A stretch of DNA of 64,000 nt, taken from assembly GCA_037045685.1 (NCBI GenBank), contig JBAOII010000011.1, forward strand, positions 310,001-374,000. Direction: 5' to 3'. This DNA comes from Competibacter_A sp037045685 (GTDB lineage: Bacteria; Pseudomonadota; Gammaproteobacteria; Competibacterales; Competibacteraceae). Shown piece by piece: positions 1 to 9,487 of the stretch. The notes under the pieces are model-generated. The model searched no databases, was not told where the DNA came from, and saw only the letters and a program-made list of their open reading frames with translations. A program made the position numbers and the translations under genes. The stretch's first letter is position 1. Each line of letters begins with the position of its first letter.

Positions 1-2
1 AC

Positions 3-923
3 AAGTCCGGCGTGTCGTTGCCGCCGGGGAGCTACACGGTGGAAGTTTCCCGCAGCGGCTACGAAACCCGGCAGGTGGCGGTGCGGGTTGCCGACAGCGA
101 CGTGACGGTGCCGGTGGCGCTGGTCAAGCAGCCCGAGCCGGAGCGCCCGCCGCAATACCGCTTGACGGTGCGGGCCGATCCGCCGGACGCACGAGTGCGA
201 TTGCGCGGGACTGCCACCGTCTACCGGCCCGGCATCGCGTTGTCACCGGGCGGCTACACCGTCGAAGTATCGCGGCCGGGCTACGAAACCCGGCAGCTTT
301 CGGTGACGATAGCCGACGGCGACGTGACGGTGCCGGTGGCGCTCACCAAGCAGCCCGAACCGGCCCAGCCCGAGCAATACCGGCTCACGGTGCGCCCGAA
401 TCCGGCGAATGCCTGGGTACGGCTCGTGAACTCCTCGTATATCTACCGGCCGGGAGTGCCGTTGCCGCCGGGCGGCTATACCGTGGAGGTGGGCGGTCGC
501 GGCTACGAGCCCAAACGGGTGACGGTGCAGATCGCCGATAGCGACGTGACGGTGCCGGTCGAATTGGAGAAAACGGCTTCCGTCACGCCGCCGCCGCCAC
601 CACCTCCACCCAGATCGCGCCCCGGCGAATGGCGTATCGGGCGAATCACGGTCGACAGCTCGCTGAGCGGCGTCGACCGTTCGGAGGTGTCCAGGGTATT
701 GAGCGGCTACGCGGGGCGAACCGTGACGCGCGATTCCTTGCTGGACGCCGCGATGCAGGTTTATCGGTCTACGGGCATCACGCTCAGCTTTGTCGTCCGT
801 TCCGGCGGGGCGGAACTGTACGCTCGCGCCGCGCGCCAGACCCGGCGGACCTACGAAAGCACCATTTCCATCATGAGTCGCAGCCAACTCGAAAGCTCGG
901 GCTTTGGCGTTTCGGTGGAATAG
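3..923 (+). CDS. PEGA-repeat protein with C-terminal POTRA-like region (5' end missing)
   Basis: The reading frame is open to the left edge, so the N-terminus lies outside the window; a GTG at 12 is only an internal valine. The visible part has three tandem PEGA-type repeats of 74 residues. The unit GDVTVPV recurs at an exact 222-base period (bases 99, 321, 543), each time after a GGYTVEV-xx-xGYE motif. A proline run (eight P) follows, then about 90 residues starting IGRITVDSSLSGVD that resemble a POTRA-like alpha/beta domain. PEGA domains are usually surface-layer or periplasmic carbohydrate/peptide-binding modules, so an envelope location is inferred. Substrate is unknown. It ends about 90 bases before the convergent malic enzyme gene. 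Confidence 0.75.
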   Translation, partial: KSGVSLPPGSYTVEVSRSGYETRQVAVRVADSDVTVPVALVKQPEPERPPQYRLTVRADPPDARVRLRGTATVYRPGIALSPGGYTVEVSRPGYETRQLSVTIADGDVTVPVALTKQPEPAQPEQYRLTVRPNPANAWVRLVNSSYIYRPGVPLPPGGYTVEVGGRGYEPKRVTVQIADSDVTVPVELEKTASVTPPPPPPPPRSRPGEWRIGRITVDSSLSGVDRSEVSRVLSGYAGRTVTRDSLLDAAMQVYRSTGITLSFVVRSGGAELYARAARQTRRTYESTISIMSRSQLESSGFGVSVE

Positions 924-1014
924 TCCGGAAGCCGAAGGTCCGCGCCGTCGTTGGCCCGGATGATTTTGAGCCGGTGTCCGCCGCGCCGAGGTTGACGGCG
1001 CGGCCTCGGCGCGA

Positions 1015-2787
1015 CTATTCGTCCTTGTGATAGCCGGGATGATCGATCATGGCGGTGTGATCGCCGCGCACGATCGGCAGGTAACGCGGTTTCCAGAACC
1101 GCGAACGCAGATAGGTGTCGAGGTCCTGCCCGGCCAAATCGATTTTGCCGGCGACGCCTTCTTTCAATGCCTGCTCGATCACCCGCGCGCCGACCCGGAT
1201 GCTGACTTCGCGCAGCTCGCGCACGGGCGGGTAGATCCGACCGGCGCGCAGGTGGGCGGCGGCGGTGTACTCGGCCAGCGCGTAAGCCGCTTCCAGCACC
1301 ATGGTGTCGGTCACCTCGCGGCACTCCGCCAGGATGGTGCCGAAACCCAGCCCCGGAAAAATGAAGGCGTTGTTGCCCTGCCCGACATGATGGACGTGGC
1401 CGTCCCGCTCCACGTCCGGGAACGGGCTGCCGGTGGCGACGATGGCCCGGCCTTCGCTCCAGTCCAGGATGTCCTCGGGCAGTGCTTCGCAGGCCGACGT
1501 GGGATTGGAGAGCGGGAAAATGATCGGCCGGGTCGAGTGGCGGGCCATGGCCTGCACCACCGGATGGTTGAAAGAGCCGGCTTGACCGCTCAACCCCAGC
1601 AGGGCGGTGGCCTTGGTGTTCTCGATCGTTTCCAGCAGGGTGGGGATCTCGTTGGCGATTTGCCAGCCGGCGGTTTTCTCGCGGGGCTGCACGAAGGGTT
1701 GTTTGTAGGGTTCGACGTTGCGTCCTTCCACCAGCAGGCCGCGGGAGTCGAGGACGCAAACCCGGTCGCGGGCTTCCTCGGGACTCAGGCCTTCCCGTAT
1801 CAGTCCTCGGGTGATGGCCCAAGCCACGCCGATGCCGCCGGCGCCGGCGCCGAGAATGACGATCCGCTGGTCGCGCAGCGCCTCGCCCTTGAGCCGGCTG
1901 GCCGAGAGCAGACCGGCCAACGCCACCGCGCCGGTGCCCTGAATGTCGTCGTTGAAGGAGGGCAGTTGCTTGCGGTAGCGTTCCAGGACCGTAAACGCCA
2001 CATCCTTGGACAGATCCTCCCACTGGATCACGGCGCGCGGCCAGCGCTCGTGGATGGCTTTGACAAACTTGTCCAGAAAGGCTAAATAGCGCTCTCCCCG
2101 CAACCGCCGTTGCCGGACCCCGAGATAGAACTCATCGTTGAGGAGTTCCAGCCGGTCGGTCCCCACGTCCAATTTCACCGGCATGGTGTGGAAGGGATTG
2201 ACGCCGCCGCCGATGGTGTAGATCGCCAGTTTGCCGATGGCGATGGCCAGCCCGCCATATCCCTGATCGCCGATGCCGAGAATGGCCGAGGAATCGGTGG
2301 CGACGATCATCCGCACGTCGTTCCACGGGAAATTGCGGACCACACCGGTGGCGCGATCGATGTTGAGCGGCGAAAACGACAGCCCGCGCGGATTCTGGTA
2401 CAGGTGGCTGAACTGTTGCACCGCCTGTCCCACCGTCGGGGTGTAGATGATCGGCATCATTTCTTCGAGATGCCGCTCCAGCAGGGCGTAAAACAGAGTT
2501 TCGGCCCGTTCCTGCAAAGCGCGCAGGTATTGGTACTTGGCGATGGGATCGGGTTCGCGCAGGAAGCCGCGATAGACCCGCTCGACCTGTTGCTCCAGGG
2601 TGTTGACTTGGGGCGGCAGCAGGCCGTCGAGCCCCAAGGCCACGCGCTCGTCCTCGGTGAACGCGGTGCCCTTGTTGCTGAGGACCAGCCGCAGCAGGGC
2701 GATGCCTTCCAAATAAACTTCCATGTATTCTTGACCTTCGGCATCGGTTTTGATGTCGAAGTAGGGGCTGATAGGATCTCGTTTCAT
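1015..2787 (-). CDS. maeA: NAD-dependent malic enzyme (oxaloacetate-decarboxylating)
   Basis: The predicted 590-residue cytoplasmic enzyme converts malate to pyruvate plus CO2 with reduction of NAD. Family motifs are clear: YTPTVGQAVQ near the N-terminal substrate region, NDDIQGTGAVALAGLL around the metal site, and a Rossmann stretch VILGAGAGGIGVAWAI. Length matches the 560-600 residue SfcA/MaeA type rather than the shorter MaeB with a phosphotransacetylase domain. I chose the ATG at 2787; a TTG 36 bases upstream is possible but has no ribosome binding site. NAD rather than NADP preference is inferred from family type only. With the GTP-type PEP carboxykinase elsewhere in the window it points to active C4/C3 interconversion. 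Confidence 0.93.
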   Translation of the reverse strand: MKRDPISPYFDIKTDAEGQEYMEVYLEGIALLRLVLSNKGTAFTEDERVALGLDGLLPPQVNTLEQQVERVYRGFLREPDPIAKYQYLRALQERAETLFYALLERHLEEMMPIIYTPTVGQAVQQFSHLYQNPRGLSFSPLNIDRATGVVRNFPWNDVRMIVATDSSAILGIGDQGYGGLAIAIGKLAIYTIGGGVNPFHTMPVKLDVGTDRLELLNDEFYLGVRQRRLRGERYLAFLDKFVKAIHERWPRAVIQWEDLSKDVAFTVLERYRKQLPSFNDDIQGTGAVALAGLLSASRLKGEALRDQRIVILGAGAGGIGVAWAITRGLIREGLSPEEARDRVCVLDSRGLLVEGRNVEPYKQPFVQPREKTAGWQIANEIPTLLETIENTKATALLGLSGQAGSFNHPVVQAMARHSTRPIIFPLSNPTSACEALPEDILDWSEGRAIVATGSPFPDVERDGHVHHVGQGNNAFIFPGLGFGTILAECREVTDTMVLEAAYALAEYTAAAHLRAGRIYPPVRELREVSIRVGARVIEQALKEGVAGKIDLAGQDLDTYLRSRFWKPRYLPIVRGDHTAMIDHPGYHKDE

Positions 2788-3278
2788 CGGGCGGCTTTCG
2801 GTTGGGGGAAGTGGTGAGAGCAAATAAACTGAAAATTATGGCATACTGGTCGAGAACAATCAAAATTACTTGAAAAATCATTGCAGATCGATTGATGCAA
2901 TCCACGCCTCCACTTTGGGTCATCGGGCCAAATTGAACCGAATCACATGATGTTTTGTCGCTAAAGCGATGGTCGTTGTCAACGTTGGTCGCAGGAGAAA
3001 GGAAAGGTTTCACGATGATTTAAATATTATACAAATTAATAATAAAGCATATAGATAATATAATAGTAAACATTAAATTCCAAGCAATGATTATTTCTGA
3101 TTTTTGTATTATTTTTAATTCATCTATTTACGGTTTGTTGATAAGTGAATCCGAAAGATGAAACGGGCACGGTATAGGTGTATCGAGCAGGTTCTGAAAA
3201 ATTTGGCATTAATGTTGCTTAACTGATCTCGCTTCTCAGTCAACCCCATACTTTTGTATCTACCAGGAAGTCGCTTGG
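2788..3278. other. AT-rich intergenic region
   Basis: About 490 bases without a convincing gene. From roughly 2820 to 3240 the base composition is strikingly AT-rich (long A/T runs near 3020-3130) against a GC-rich background. It should hold the malic-enzyme promoter on the minus strand and a promoter for the small gene starting at 3279, but I could not place -35/-10 boxes confidently among so many AT-rich hexamers. No RNA gene or repeat recognised. Confidence 0.6.
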
Positions 3279-3686
3279 ATGAACATGCAACTGGGCCGCA
3301 AGCAGATTCTCATATTGGGGATAGCCATGTTGCTGGCTGTGGCGTCCTTTTGGATACCGACCCCCCCGCAATCCTCGCCGCAAAGCTCGCCGCAAAGCTC
3401 GACGCCGGAACGGTCCATGCCCGTCGGGGGCTCGGGATCGGCCGAAGTGATCGTGTTTGCCCGGGAGCCGGCCACGACACGGCGGTTCGCCGTGTCGGAG
3501 CAAATCCCAAAAACCATGCCCTCCGACTGGCGCTCCATCGCCAGGTCGGAGGATGCGCCGTCGGCGGAAATCCCACCCGACAAGCAATTTCTCGATCCGA
3601 GAGATCTGGCTAATGGCGACGCGGCGCGGCTGGGCGATGTGTTGCTCGTCCCGGTCAAAAACCCCGACCCGCCGCGAAAGCCCTAG
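3279..3686 (+). CDS. Small putative exported protein with Ser/Pro repeat
   Basis: A 135-residue protein of no recognised family. Residues 1-27 look like a signal peptide or single membrane anchor (MNMQLGRKQ, then a hydrophobic ILGIAMLLAVASF core). A low-complexity PPQSSPQSSPQSSTPE segment follows, encoded by three near-identical 12-base repeats (about 3366-3400), then a polar region with no cysteines. The ATG is the first in frame; the ribosome binding site is poor. It sits alone after the AT-rich spacer. A real gene is supported by the signal-like N-terminus and GC-rich codon use, but nothing shows its role. It may be a lineage-specific lipid-unanchored envelope protein. Confidence 0.5.
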   Translation: MNMQLGRKQILILGIAMLLAVASFWIPTPPQSSPQSSPQSSTPERSMPVGGSGSAEVIVFAREPATTRRFAVSEQIPKTMPSDWRSIARSEDAPSAEIPPDKQFLDPRDLANGDAARLGDVLLVPVKNPDPPRKP

Positions 3687-3972
3687 CCGATCCGGTGAAG
3701 TCGTCATTTCAATCCCCGGTTGCATTCTTGAAACCCCCCTCGCTGGCGCGTCTGTCTAGCCCCCCGTAACTGGCGCGTCCGCGCCGTTCTTTTGTCCTCT
3801 TTTCCCGATCGATCGATCCCCATCGCGATCATCCTGAACCGGTTCATTCTGGCTTATACTGTCCACAGTGGCCGACCGACAGCGGCTGTGGTGATTTTTG
3901 CAGCCAAGCCGCGCCGCCGCCATCCTGTCAGCATCGAAATGGCCCCGCAATGCTCGGGAGGAGAATCAACGC

Positions 3973-4752
3973 ATGAATAACTATGAGAATATCCGGGTCG
4001 AAACCCGCGGTCCGGTGGCCCTGATCACCCTCAACCGGCCCAAAGCCTTCAATGCCTTGTCCAACGAGCTGATGGACGAGCTGACCCAGGCGCTGGACGC
4101 GGTCGAGGCGGACGAGGCCGTTCGCGCCATCGTCCTCACCGGGGGTGAAAAGGTGTTCGCCGCCGGCGCCGACATCAAGGGCATGAAGGATTATTCCTAC
4201 ATGGACGCCTACAAGGGCAATTTCATCACCCGTAACTGGGAACGGGCGAGCCGTTGCCGCAAGCCGGTGATCGCGGCGGTGGCCGGGTATGCGCTGGGCG
4301 GCGGCTGCGAGCTGGCGATGATGTGCGATTTCATTTTGGCGGGCGACAACGCCAAATTTGGCCAGCCCGAGATCAAGCTCGGCATTTTGCCCGGCGCCGG
4401 CGGCACCCAACGCCTGACCCGGCTGGTCGGCAAGTCCAAGGCCATGGAATTGTGCCTGACCGGGCGGATGATGGACGCCGCAGAAGCGGAGCGGGCCGGC
4501 TTGGTCAGCCGGATCGTGCCGGTGGCCGAACTGATCGAAGAGGCGGTCAAGACCGCCGAACTGATCGCCGCCCAATCCCTGCCGGCGGTGATGATGACCA
4601 AAGAGTGCGTCAACCGGGCCCTCGAAACCACTTTGGCCGAAGGCTTGTTGTTCGAGCGGCGGACCTTCCATGCCGTGTTCGCGACCGAGGATCAGAAGGA
4701 AGGGATGGAGGCGTTCATCGGCAAGCGCGCACCGGAGTTCAAGCATCGTTGA
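3973..4752 (+). CDS. Enoyl-CoA hydratase (crotonase family)
   Basis: A 260-residue crotonase-fold enzyme that should hydrate trans-2-enoyl-CoA, probably crotonyl-CoA, to (S)-3-hydroxyacyl-CoA. The oxyanion-hole region AAVAGYALGGGCELAMMCD and the following FGQPEIKLGILPGAGG are both present. The glutamates in GGGCEL and GQPE are the two catalytic acids of true hydratases, so this is not a degenerate paralogue. The ATG at 3973 is chosen because GGGAGGAG sits nine bases upstream; an in-frame ATG at 3898 would add a non-homologous tail. A 3-hydroxybutyryl-CoA dehydrogenase follows 138 bases downstream on the same strand, suggesting a short fatty-acid/PHB-cycle operon. Confidence 0.92.
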   Translation: MNNYENIRVETRGPVALITLNRPKAFNALSNELMDELTQALDAVEADEAVRAIVLTGGEKVFAAGADIKGMKDYSYMDAYKGNFITRNWERASRCRKPVIAAVAGYALGGGCELAMMCDFILAGDNAKFGQPEIKLGILPGAGGTQRLTRLVGKSKAMELCLTGRMMDAAEAERAGLVSRIVPVAELIEEAVKTAELIAAQSLPAVMMTKECVNRALETTLAEGLLFERRTFHAVFATEDQKEGMEAFIGKRAPEFKHR

Positions 4753-4890
4753 TCCGGCCTATCTCGGGGCCATTGATGACAACGAAGTTAAACGGACAAA
4801 CGTAAATTCATTATAATATTTGGTGATTCAGGCCGGCGTGTTTTCAATGCCGGAAAACCATGTGTCACTCTCCACAATAAGGCATAGGCG

Positions 4891-5787
4891 ATGGAAATCA
4901 AAAAAGTCGGTGTGATGGGCTGTGGTGCGATGGGTCTGGGCGTGGCGCAGGTGTGCGCGCAGGCCGGTATCCCGACCGTCGCGGTCAAGGCGACGCCGGG
5001 TTCGACCGACAAGATTCGGTCGGGTTTGGAGAAATCCCTTGCCAAGATGGTCGAGCGCGGCAAGATGACCGCCGAGAGCATGGATTCCACGCTCGGCCTG
5101 CTGCAATTGACGACCAAGGAAGAGGATGTCGCCGGCTGCGATCTGATCGTCGAGTCGATCATCGAGGATCTGGAAACCAAGAAAGCGCTGTTCCGCCGCC
5201 TGGAGGGGATCGTGGCGCCGGAAGCGCTGCTGACCACCAACACCTCCACGCTGTCGGTGACGGCGCTGATGGCGGTGTGCAAGCATCGGGCGCGGGTGGC
5301 CGGGCTGCACTTTTTCAATCCCGCCACGGTGATGAAGCTGGTCGAGATCATCCACGCGTTCGAGACCTCGGACGAAACGATCAGGACCCTGGACGAATTC
5401 TGCAAAAAGCTCAAGAAAGATCCGGTGATCGTGCAAGACACCACCGGCTTCATCGTCAACCGGCTGCTGACGCCCTACATGCTGAGCGCGATCCGCTTGC
5501 TGGAAATGGGGACCGGCACCATCGCCGACATCGATCACGCGATGAAGTCCGGCGCCGCGCATCCGATGGGGCCGTTCGAGCTGGCCGACTACATCGGGCT
5601 GGACGTGGTGGAAGCGATGACGATGAACATCTATCAGGACATGCACCAGCCGCATGTGTCTCCGCCGCACACCCTGACCCGTCTGGTCCAGCTCGGCTAC
5701 TTGGGCCGCAAGACTAACAAAGGGTTCTACGACTACTCGGTCAAGCCGCCGATCGCCAACCCGCAACTGCGCCATCCGGTCGCCTGA
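4891..5787 (+). CDS. 3-hydroxybutyryl-CoA dehydrogenase
   Basis: A 298-residue NAD(P)-dependent dehydrogenase interconverting 3-hydroxybutyryl-CoA and acetoacetyl-CoA. The N-terminal Rossmann motif reads GVMGCGAMGLGVAQ. The catalytic-histidine motif GLHFFNPATVMKLVEI is intact, and the C-terminal domain contains TTGFIVNRLL and the GPFELADYIGLD signature. Length fits the stand-alone Hbd/PaaH type, not the large FadB fusion. The ATG directly follows AAGGCATAGGCG, a weak Shine-Dalgarno. Together with the preceding crotonase it can feed or drain acetoacetyl-CoA, which fits the phasin gene found at 51.5 kb. Direction in vivo cannot be told from sequence. Confidence 0.92.
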   Translation: MEIKKVGVMGCGAMGLGVAQVCAQAGIPTVAVKATPGSTDKIRSGLEKSLAKMVERGKMTAESMDSTLGLLQLTTKEEDVAGCDLIVESIIEDLETKKALFRRLEGIVAPEALLTTNTSTLSVTALMAVCKHRARVAGLHFFNPATVMKLVEIIHAFETSDETIRTLDEFCKKLKKDPVIVQDTTGFIVNRLLTPYMLSAIRLLEMGTGTIADIDHAMKSGAAHPMGPFELADYIGLDVVEAMTMNIYQDMHQPHVSPPHTLTRLVQLGYLGRKTNKGFYDYSVKPPIANPQLRHPVA

Positions 5788-5797
5788 TCGTCGCAGC

Positions 5798-5836
5798 ACC
5801 CCTCTCCCCTTGGGAGAGGGGTCGGGGGTGAGGGCG
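5798..5836. repeat. Dispersed GC-rich palindromic repeat, copy 1
   Basis: Inverted CCTCTCCC / GGGAGAGG core followed by a GGGGGTGAGGG tail, lying between convergent genes. The same design recurs at about 11729, 20862, 24268, 34613 and 52058. It can fold as a hairpin in either strand and may act as a transcription terminator here. Confidence 0.75.
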
Positions 5837-5846
5837 CTAGCGACGT

Positions 5847-7229
5847 TCACCCCTGGCCGCATTTTTGCTCCAGCCAAGCAAACACCGCTCGCATTCCCAT
5901 CGCTTCGCCACCTTCCGGCCGTCCCGGCTGGGTCTTGAGGTTCCAGGCCATCAGGTCGAAGTGCGCCCACGGGATGCCGGCGGGCACGAATTCCTTTAAA
6001 AACAGCGCCGCCGTGATCGCTCCGGCATAGGATGATTCTGTGGCGTTGGCCAGATCGGCGATTTTGCTGTCGAGCATTTCCCGATAGGGCTGATGTAGCG
6101 GCAAGCGCCAGAGCGGGTCTTGCTCTCGATCCGCCGCCGCCAGCAAGCCTGCGGCCAGCGTTTCGTCATCGCAAAACAGGGCGGGAATCTCGGTGCCCAG
6201 CGCCACCCGCGCCGCGCCGGTCAGGGTGGCGAAGTCGAACAGGAAGGCCGGACGCTCGTTCCCGGCTTCCGCCAGCGCGTCGCAGAGCACCAGCCGGCCC
6301 TCGGCGTCGGTATTGTGAATCTCGATGGTCAGTCCCTGGCGCGAGCGGAGGATGTCGCCGGGCCGGAAAGCGTTCCCCGAAACCGCGTTGTCCACCGCCG
6401 CCACCAGCACCCGCAACCGCACCGGCAAAGCGGCGCTCATGACCAGTCGCGCCAGCCCCAGCGCGGTCGCCGCGCCGCCCATGTCTTTCTTCATCAAACG
6501 CATGGCGCTGGACGGCTTCAAATCCAGCCCGCCGCTGTCGAAGCAGACGCCCTTGCCCAGCAGCGTCACCTTGGGGTGGGAAGGATCGCCCCAACGCAAG
6601 TCGAGCAAGTGCGGTGGATGCGCGCTGGCCCGACCGACGGCGTGAATGACCGGATAATTGCGCGCCAGCAGATCGTCGCCGACGATCTGCTCCATCGATG
6701 CGCCGAATTGCTGGCTCAAGCTCTGGGTTGCCTCGGCCAAATGCTCCGGCATCATGTTTTCGGCGGGGGTGTTGATCAGATCGCGAACCCAGCCGAGGGC
6801 GTCGGCGTGGTCGCGAATGCGCTTGCCATCGCAGGCCGGGTCGAGCGCCAGCCGCGCCATCGCCCGCTTCGGATTTTTGTAGCGGGTGAATTGGTACGCC
6901 CCCAGCGCCCAGCCCAGCGTCAATCGTTCCAGTTGCCGAGGCTCGAACGGGGCGTCGAGGACATAGTCTCCTTCCGGCAACGCGGCGGGCAGACTCCCCA
7001 AGGCCCAAAAATCATCGATGTTTCGAATGCCGGCTACCACCGCCCGCAACCGGCCGTCCGCGCCGGATACCAGACTGAAACCGCCCGGTTTCGCTTTGAA
7101 ACCGGTCGCGGTCAGCCAGCGGCGCGAGGGTTCGTCTTGCCGTTCCAACCAGGTGTCGAATTCGCTCTCGACCACGAGAGTGATAGGGATACAACCGGGC
7201 GCGCGGCCGAGCAGCAAACCATGGCTCAT
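5847..7229 (-). CDS. Leucyl aminopeptidase family (M17) peptidase
   Basis: A 460-residue cytosolic metallo-aminopeptidase of family M17. The signature NTDAEGRLVL and the metal-ligand/catalytic segment LLGKGVCFDSGGLDLKPS with downstream KKDMGGAA are intact. The N-terminal domain is short, resembling PepB-like or YbgI-neighbour M17 enzymes rather than full PepA. I take the ATG at 7229 (MSHGLLLG); an upstream in-frame start would add about 80 residues of unrelated sequence. Expected activity is release of N-terminal residues from peptides, including glutathione-derived Cys-Gly in some M17 members. The gene is divergent from gshA with about 110 bases between starts. Confidence 0.88.
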   Translation of the reverse strand: MSHGLLLGRAPGCIPITLVVESEFDTWLERQDEPSRRWLTATGFKAKPGGFSLVSGADGRLRAVVAGIRNIDDFWALGSLPAALPEGDYVLDAPFEPRQLERLTLGWALGAYQFTRYKNPKRAMARLALDPACDGKRIRDHADALGWVRDLINTPAENMMPEHLAEATQSLSQQFGASMEQIVGDDLLARNYPVIHAVGRASAHPPHLLDLRWGDPSHPKVTLLGKGVCFDSGGLDLKPSSAMRLMKKDMGGAATALGLARLVMSAALPVRLRVLVAAVDNAVSGNAFRPGDILRSRQGLTIEIHNTDAEGRLVLCDALAEAGNERPAFLFDFATLTGAARVALGTEIPALFCDDETLAAGLLAAADREQDPLWRLPLHQPYREMLDSKIADLANATESSYAGAITAALFLKEFVPAGIPWAHFDLMAWNLKTQPGRPEGGEAMGMRAVFAWLEQKCGQG

Positions 7230-7340
7230 GAGGATCTCTCTACTGGTGATGGCACGGCACCATGGTCGCCGCGCAGTGATTTTTACCGATGATAGGCGCA
7301 AAATTCGGGCGCTTCGTTCCCAACCCGAGAGATCAGCGCC

Positions 7341-8923
7341 TTGTACTCCATTCTCGACCAGCGTTTGACCTGGCTGTTCAATGCCGACCCGCGCTCGTTG
7401 TTCGACGGTCGCCGGATCGGTCTGGAAAGGGAAGCGCTGCGGGTTGCCCCGGACGGCTATATTTCGCAAATATCCCCATCCGGTCAGCGCTGGGCTCGGC
7501 GCTGACCCATCCCTACATCACCACCGATTACTCCGAGTCGCTGCTGGAATTCATCACGCCGCCGTTGCCCGCCGTCGAGGAAGTCGTGAGGTTCCTGGAT
7601 GATATTCATCGGTTCGTTTACGGCCGCATCGGCGACGAACTGCTATGGGCCGCCAGCATGCCCTGCATTCTCGCCGGCGAGGCCAGCATTCCCATCGCCG
7701 AATACGGCCGCTCCAATCTCGGATTCATGAAGCACGTCTATCGGCGCGGGCTGGCGTGGCGCTACGGGCGAATCATGCAGGTCATCGCCGGTATCCACTT
7801 CAACTTTTCGCTGCCGGATGCGTTCTGGGCGGCGTTTCAGGATCAGGCGGGCGATCGCCGTTCGCCGCAAGATTTTCGCTCCGAATCCTACTTCGGGCTG
7901 ATTCGCAACCTGCAACGCTTCGGGTGGCTGATTTTATACTTGTTTGGCGCTTCGCCGGCCGTTTGCAAGTCTTTCCTCGACGGCAAATCGACCGCGCTGC
8001 CCGAGTTCGACGACCACACCTGTTACGGGCCTTACGCCACCTCGCTGCGGATGAGCAACATCGGCTACACCAACCGCACCGAGAAAAAGAGCGGCGTCAA
8101 CGTTTGCTACAACTCTTTGGCCGAATACATCGCCAGCCTCACCCAAGCGACCGCGATGCCGTGGCCGCCTTACGAGAAGATCGGCGTCAAGGTGGATGGC
8201 GACTACCGCCAACTCAACGCCAACGTCCTGCAAATCGAGAACGAGTATTACACCTCGATGCGGCCCAAGCAGCCGCCGCACGGCAACGAAAAGCCGACTC
8301 TCGCGCTCGGTCGGCGCGGGGTGCAATACGTGGAGCTGCGTTCGGTCGATATCAATCCGCTCGATCCGCTGGGGGTCAACGAATCCCAGCTCCGTTTTCT
8401 GGAGGCTTTCTTGCTGTTTTGTCTGTTGAATGAATCGCCGCCGCTGGATGGCGAGGAGCGGCGGATGATCGACGCCAACCAGATGGCGGCGGCGCTGACC
8501 GGCCGCGATCCGGGCTTGGTCCTGCAACGCCGCCGCCCGCCATCTTCGCCGGCGTTGCGGGTTTGGGCGGGCGAAATATTGGGTCTGTTGCAGCCGGTCT
8601 GCGAGTTGCTGGACTTCGGCGAAGCGAATCGACCCTATTCGGTGGCGCTGGCCGAGCAGCGGGAGGCGCTGGCCGATCCCGACCGCACGCCATCGGCCCG
8701 GATGCTGGCCGAAATGCGCGCCAGCGGCGAGAACTTTTTCCGCTGCGCCCGACGGTTGTCGGAGCAGCACCGCCGCTTTTTCGAAGCCCGGCCGCTGGCG
8801 GAGGAGCGGGTGCGATTCTTCGCCGAAGCGGCGGAACAATCGCTGCGAGCGCAGCGGGACATCGAAGCGGCGGACGATGTGCCGTTCGACGAGTTTTTGC
8901 GGGGCTATTTCGCCCAGACCTGA
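7341..8923 (+). CDS. gshA: Glutamate-cysteine ligase, frameshifted
   Basis: First step of glutathione synthesis: ATP-dependent ligation of glutamate to cysteine. The protein is proteobacterial GshA type: LEREALRV in the N-terminal part, then SALGSALTHPYITTDYSE, SLLEFITPP, ISGVHYNFSL-like IAGIHFNFSLPDAFW, and YTSMRPK. The start (about residues 1-43, from a TTG at 7341) is read in one frame. From ALGSALTH onward the protein continues in another frame, the switch falling at about 7465-7485. Joining the two gives about 527 residues, the normal family length. So the observed sequence lacks one base or has two extra. I favour a sequence error, because the protein on both sides is fully conserved and the gene is usually important. 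Confidence 0.85.
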
Positions 8924-9148
8924 CGGTTGACGCCAGCGCCGTTCGCGCCGATCAAAATGAGCTTTTCCCGGCCATGGCGACCCGCTTGAACGGACCACAT
9001 TGGTCCGCGACCCGCGCATTTCACGTCAGTGCGCCCCGCCCGCTGAGCAATTCGCTTGTAAAAGTGTGGCATGAATAATGCCCTATTCAAGGCGAGCGAT
9101 GACTTGATCGGGGCTGATATGCCCGGCCGCCAGATTCGAGGAGGAGCC

Positions 9149-9427
9149 ATGAACATCTATGGCACCAAAGGTAAGATGATTAGAGGCGAGGTATTGGAAA
9201 GCCTCAACTGTCCGAGTTGTGGAAATAAGACTCACCGTAGTTTTGGGGTATTGCGCTATTTTCATCTCTACGGAATTTCGGTGTTTCCCATCACGAAAAA
9301 AGTCGGCATCGAGTGTATCAACTGCCGATGGACTCTCCTGGACAGGCAGATTCCTGAAAATATCCGTCGGGAAATTAGCGAAACTATTTTCGAGAGGAAG
9401 CGCTTGCTGCCGATCTTCGCCGGCTAG
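9149..9427 (+). CDS. Small zinc-ribbon protein
   Basis: A 92-residue protein with two CxxC knuckles, CPSCGNKTH near residue 22 and CINCRWTL near residue 52. This is the layout of a zinc ribbon. The intervening stretch (FHLYGISVFPITKK) resembles zinc-ribbon domains found at the N-terminus of small membrane or stress proteins. The ATG at 9149 is preceded by GAGGAGGAG, a very strong ribosome binding site, so the longer frame from 9071 is rejected. Lower GC than the neighbours hints at transfer or relaxed selection. No partner gene is evident. Nucleic-acid or protein binding is possible; function unknown. Confidence 0.7.
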   Translation: MNIYGTKGKMIRGEVLESLNCPSCGNKTHRSFGVLRYFHLYGISVFPITKKVGIECINCRWTLLDRQIPENIRREISETIFERKRLLPIFAG

Positions 9428-9487
9428 AAGCCGATCGGCAAGTCGCTTGGCGGGCGATCCAACGCGGAAAGCCAGGCGAGCGACCGT

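Noticed and set aside
243..887. Long antisense reading frame opposite the PEGA gene
   Set aside because: It mirrors the codon structure of the plus-strand gene, is rich in His/Arg/Gly without domains and has no ribosome binding site. Many similar shadow frames occur across this GC-rich window.
7289..7480. An alternative 60-residue N-terminus of GshA starting at 7289
   Set aside because: It is out-of-frame translation of the true start region; the frame from TTG 7341 carries the conserved LEREALRV segment instead.
9071..9148. Longer N-terminus for the zinc-ribbon protein
   Set aside because: The ATG at 9149 has GAGGAGGAG directly before it, while the upstream ATG has no ribosome binding site and the extra residues add no domain.
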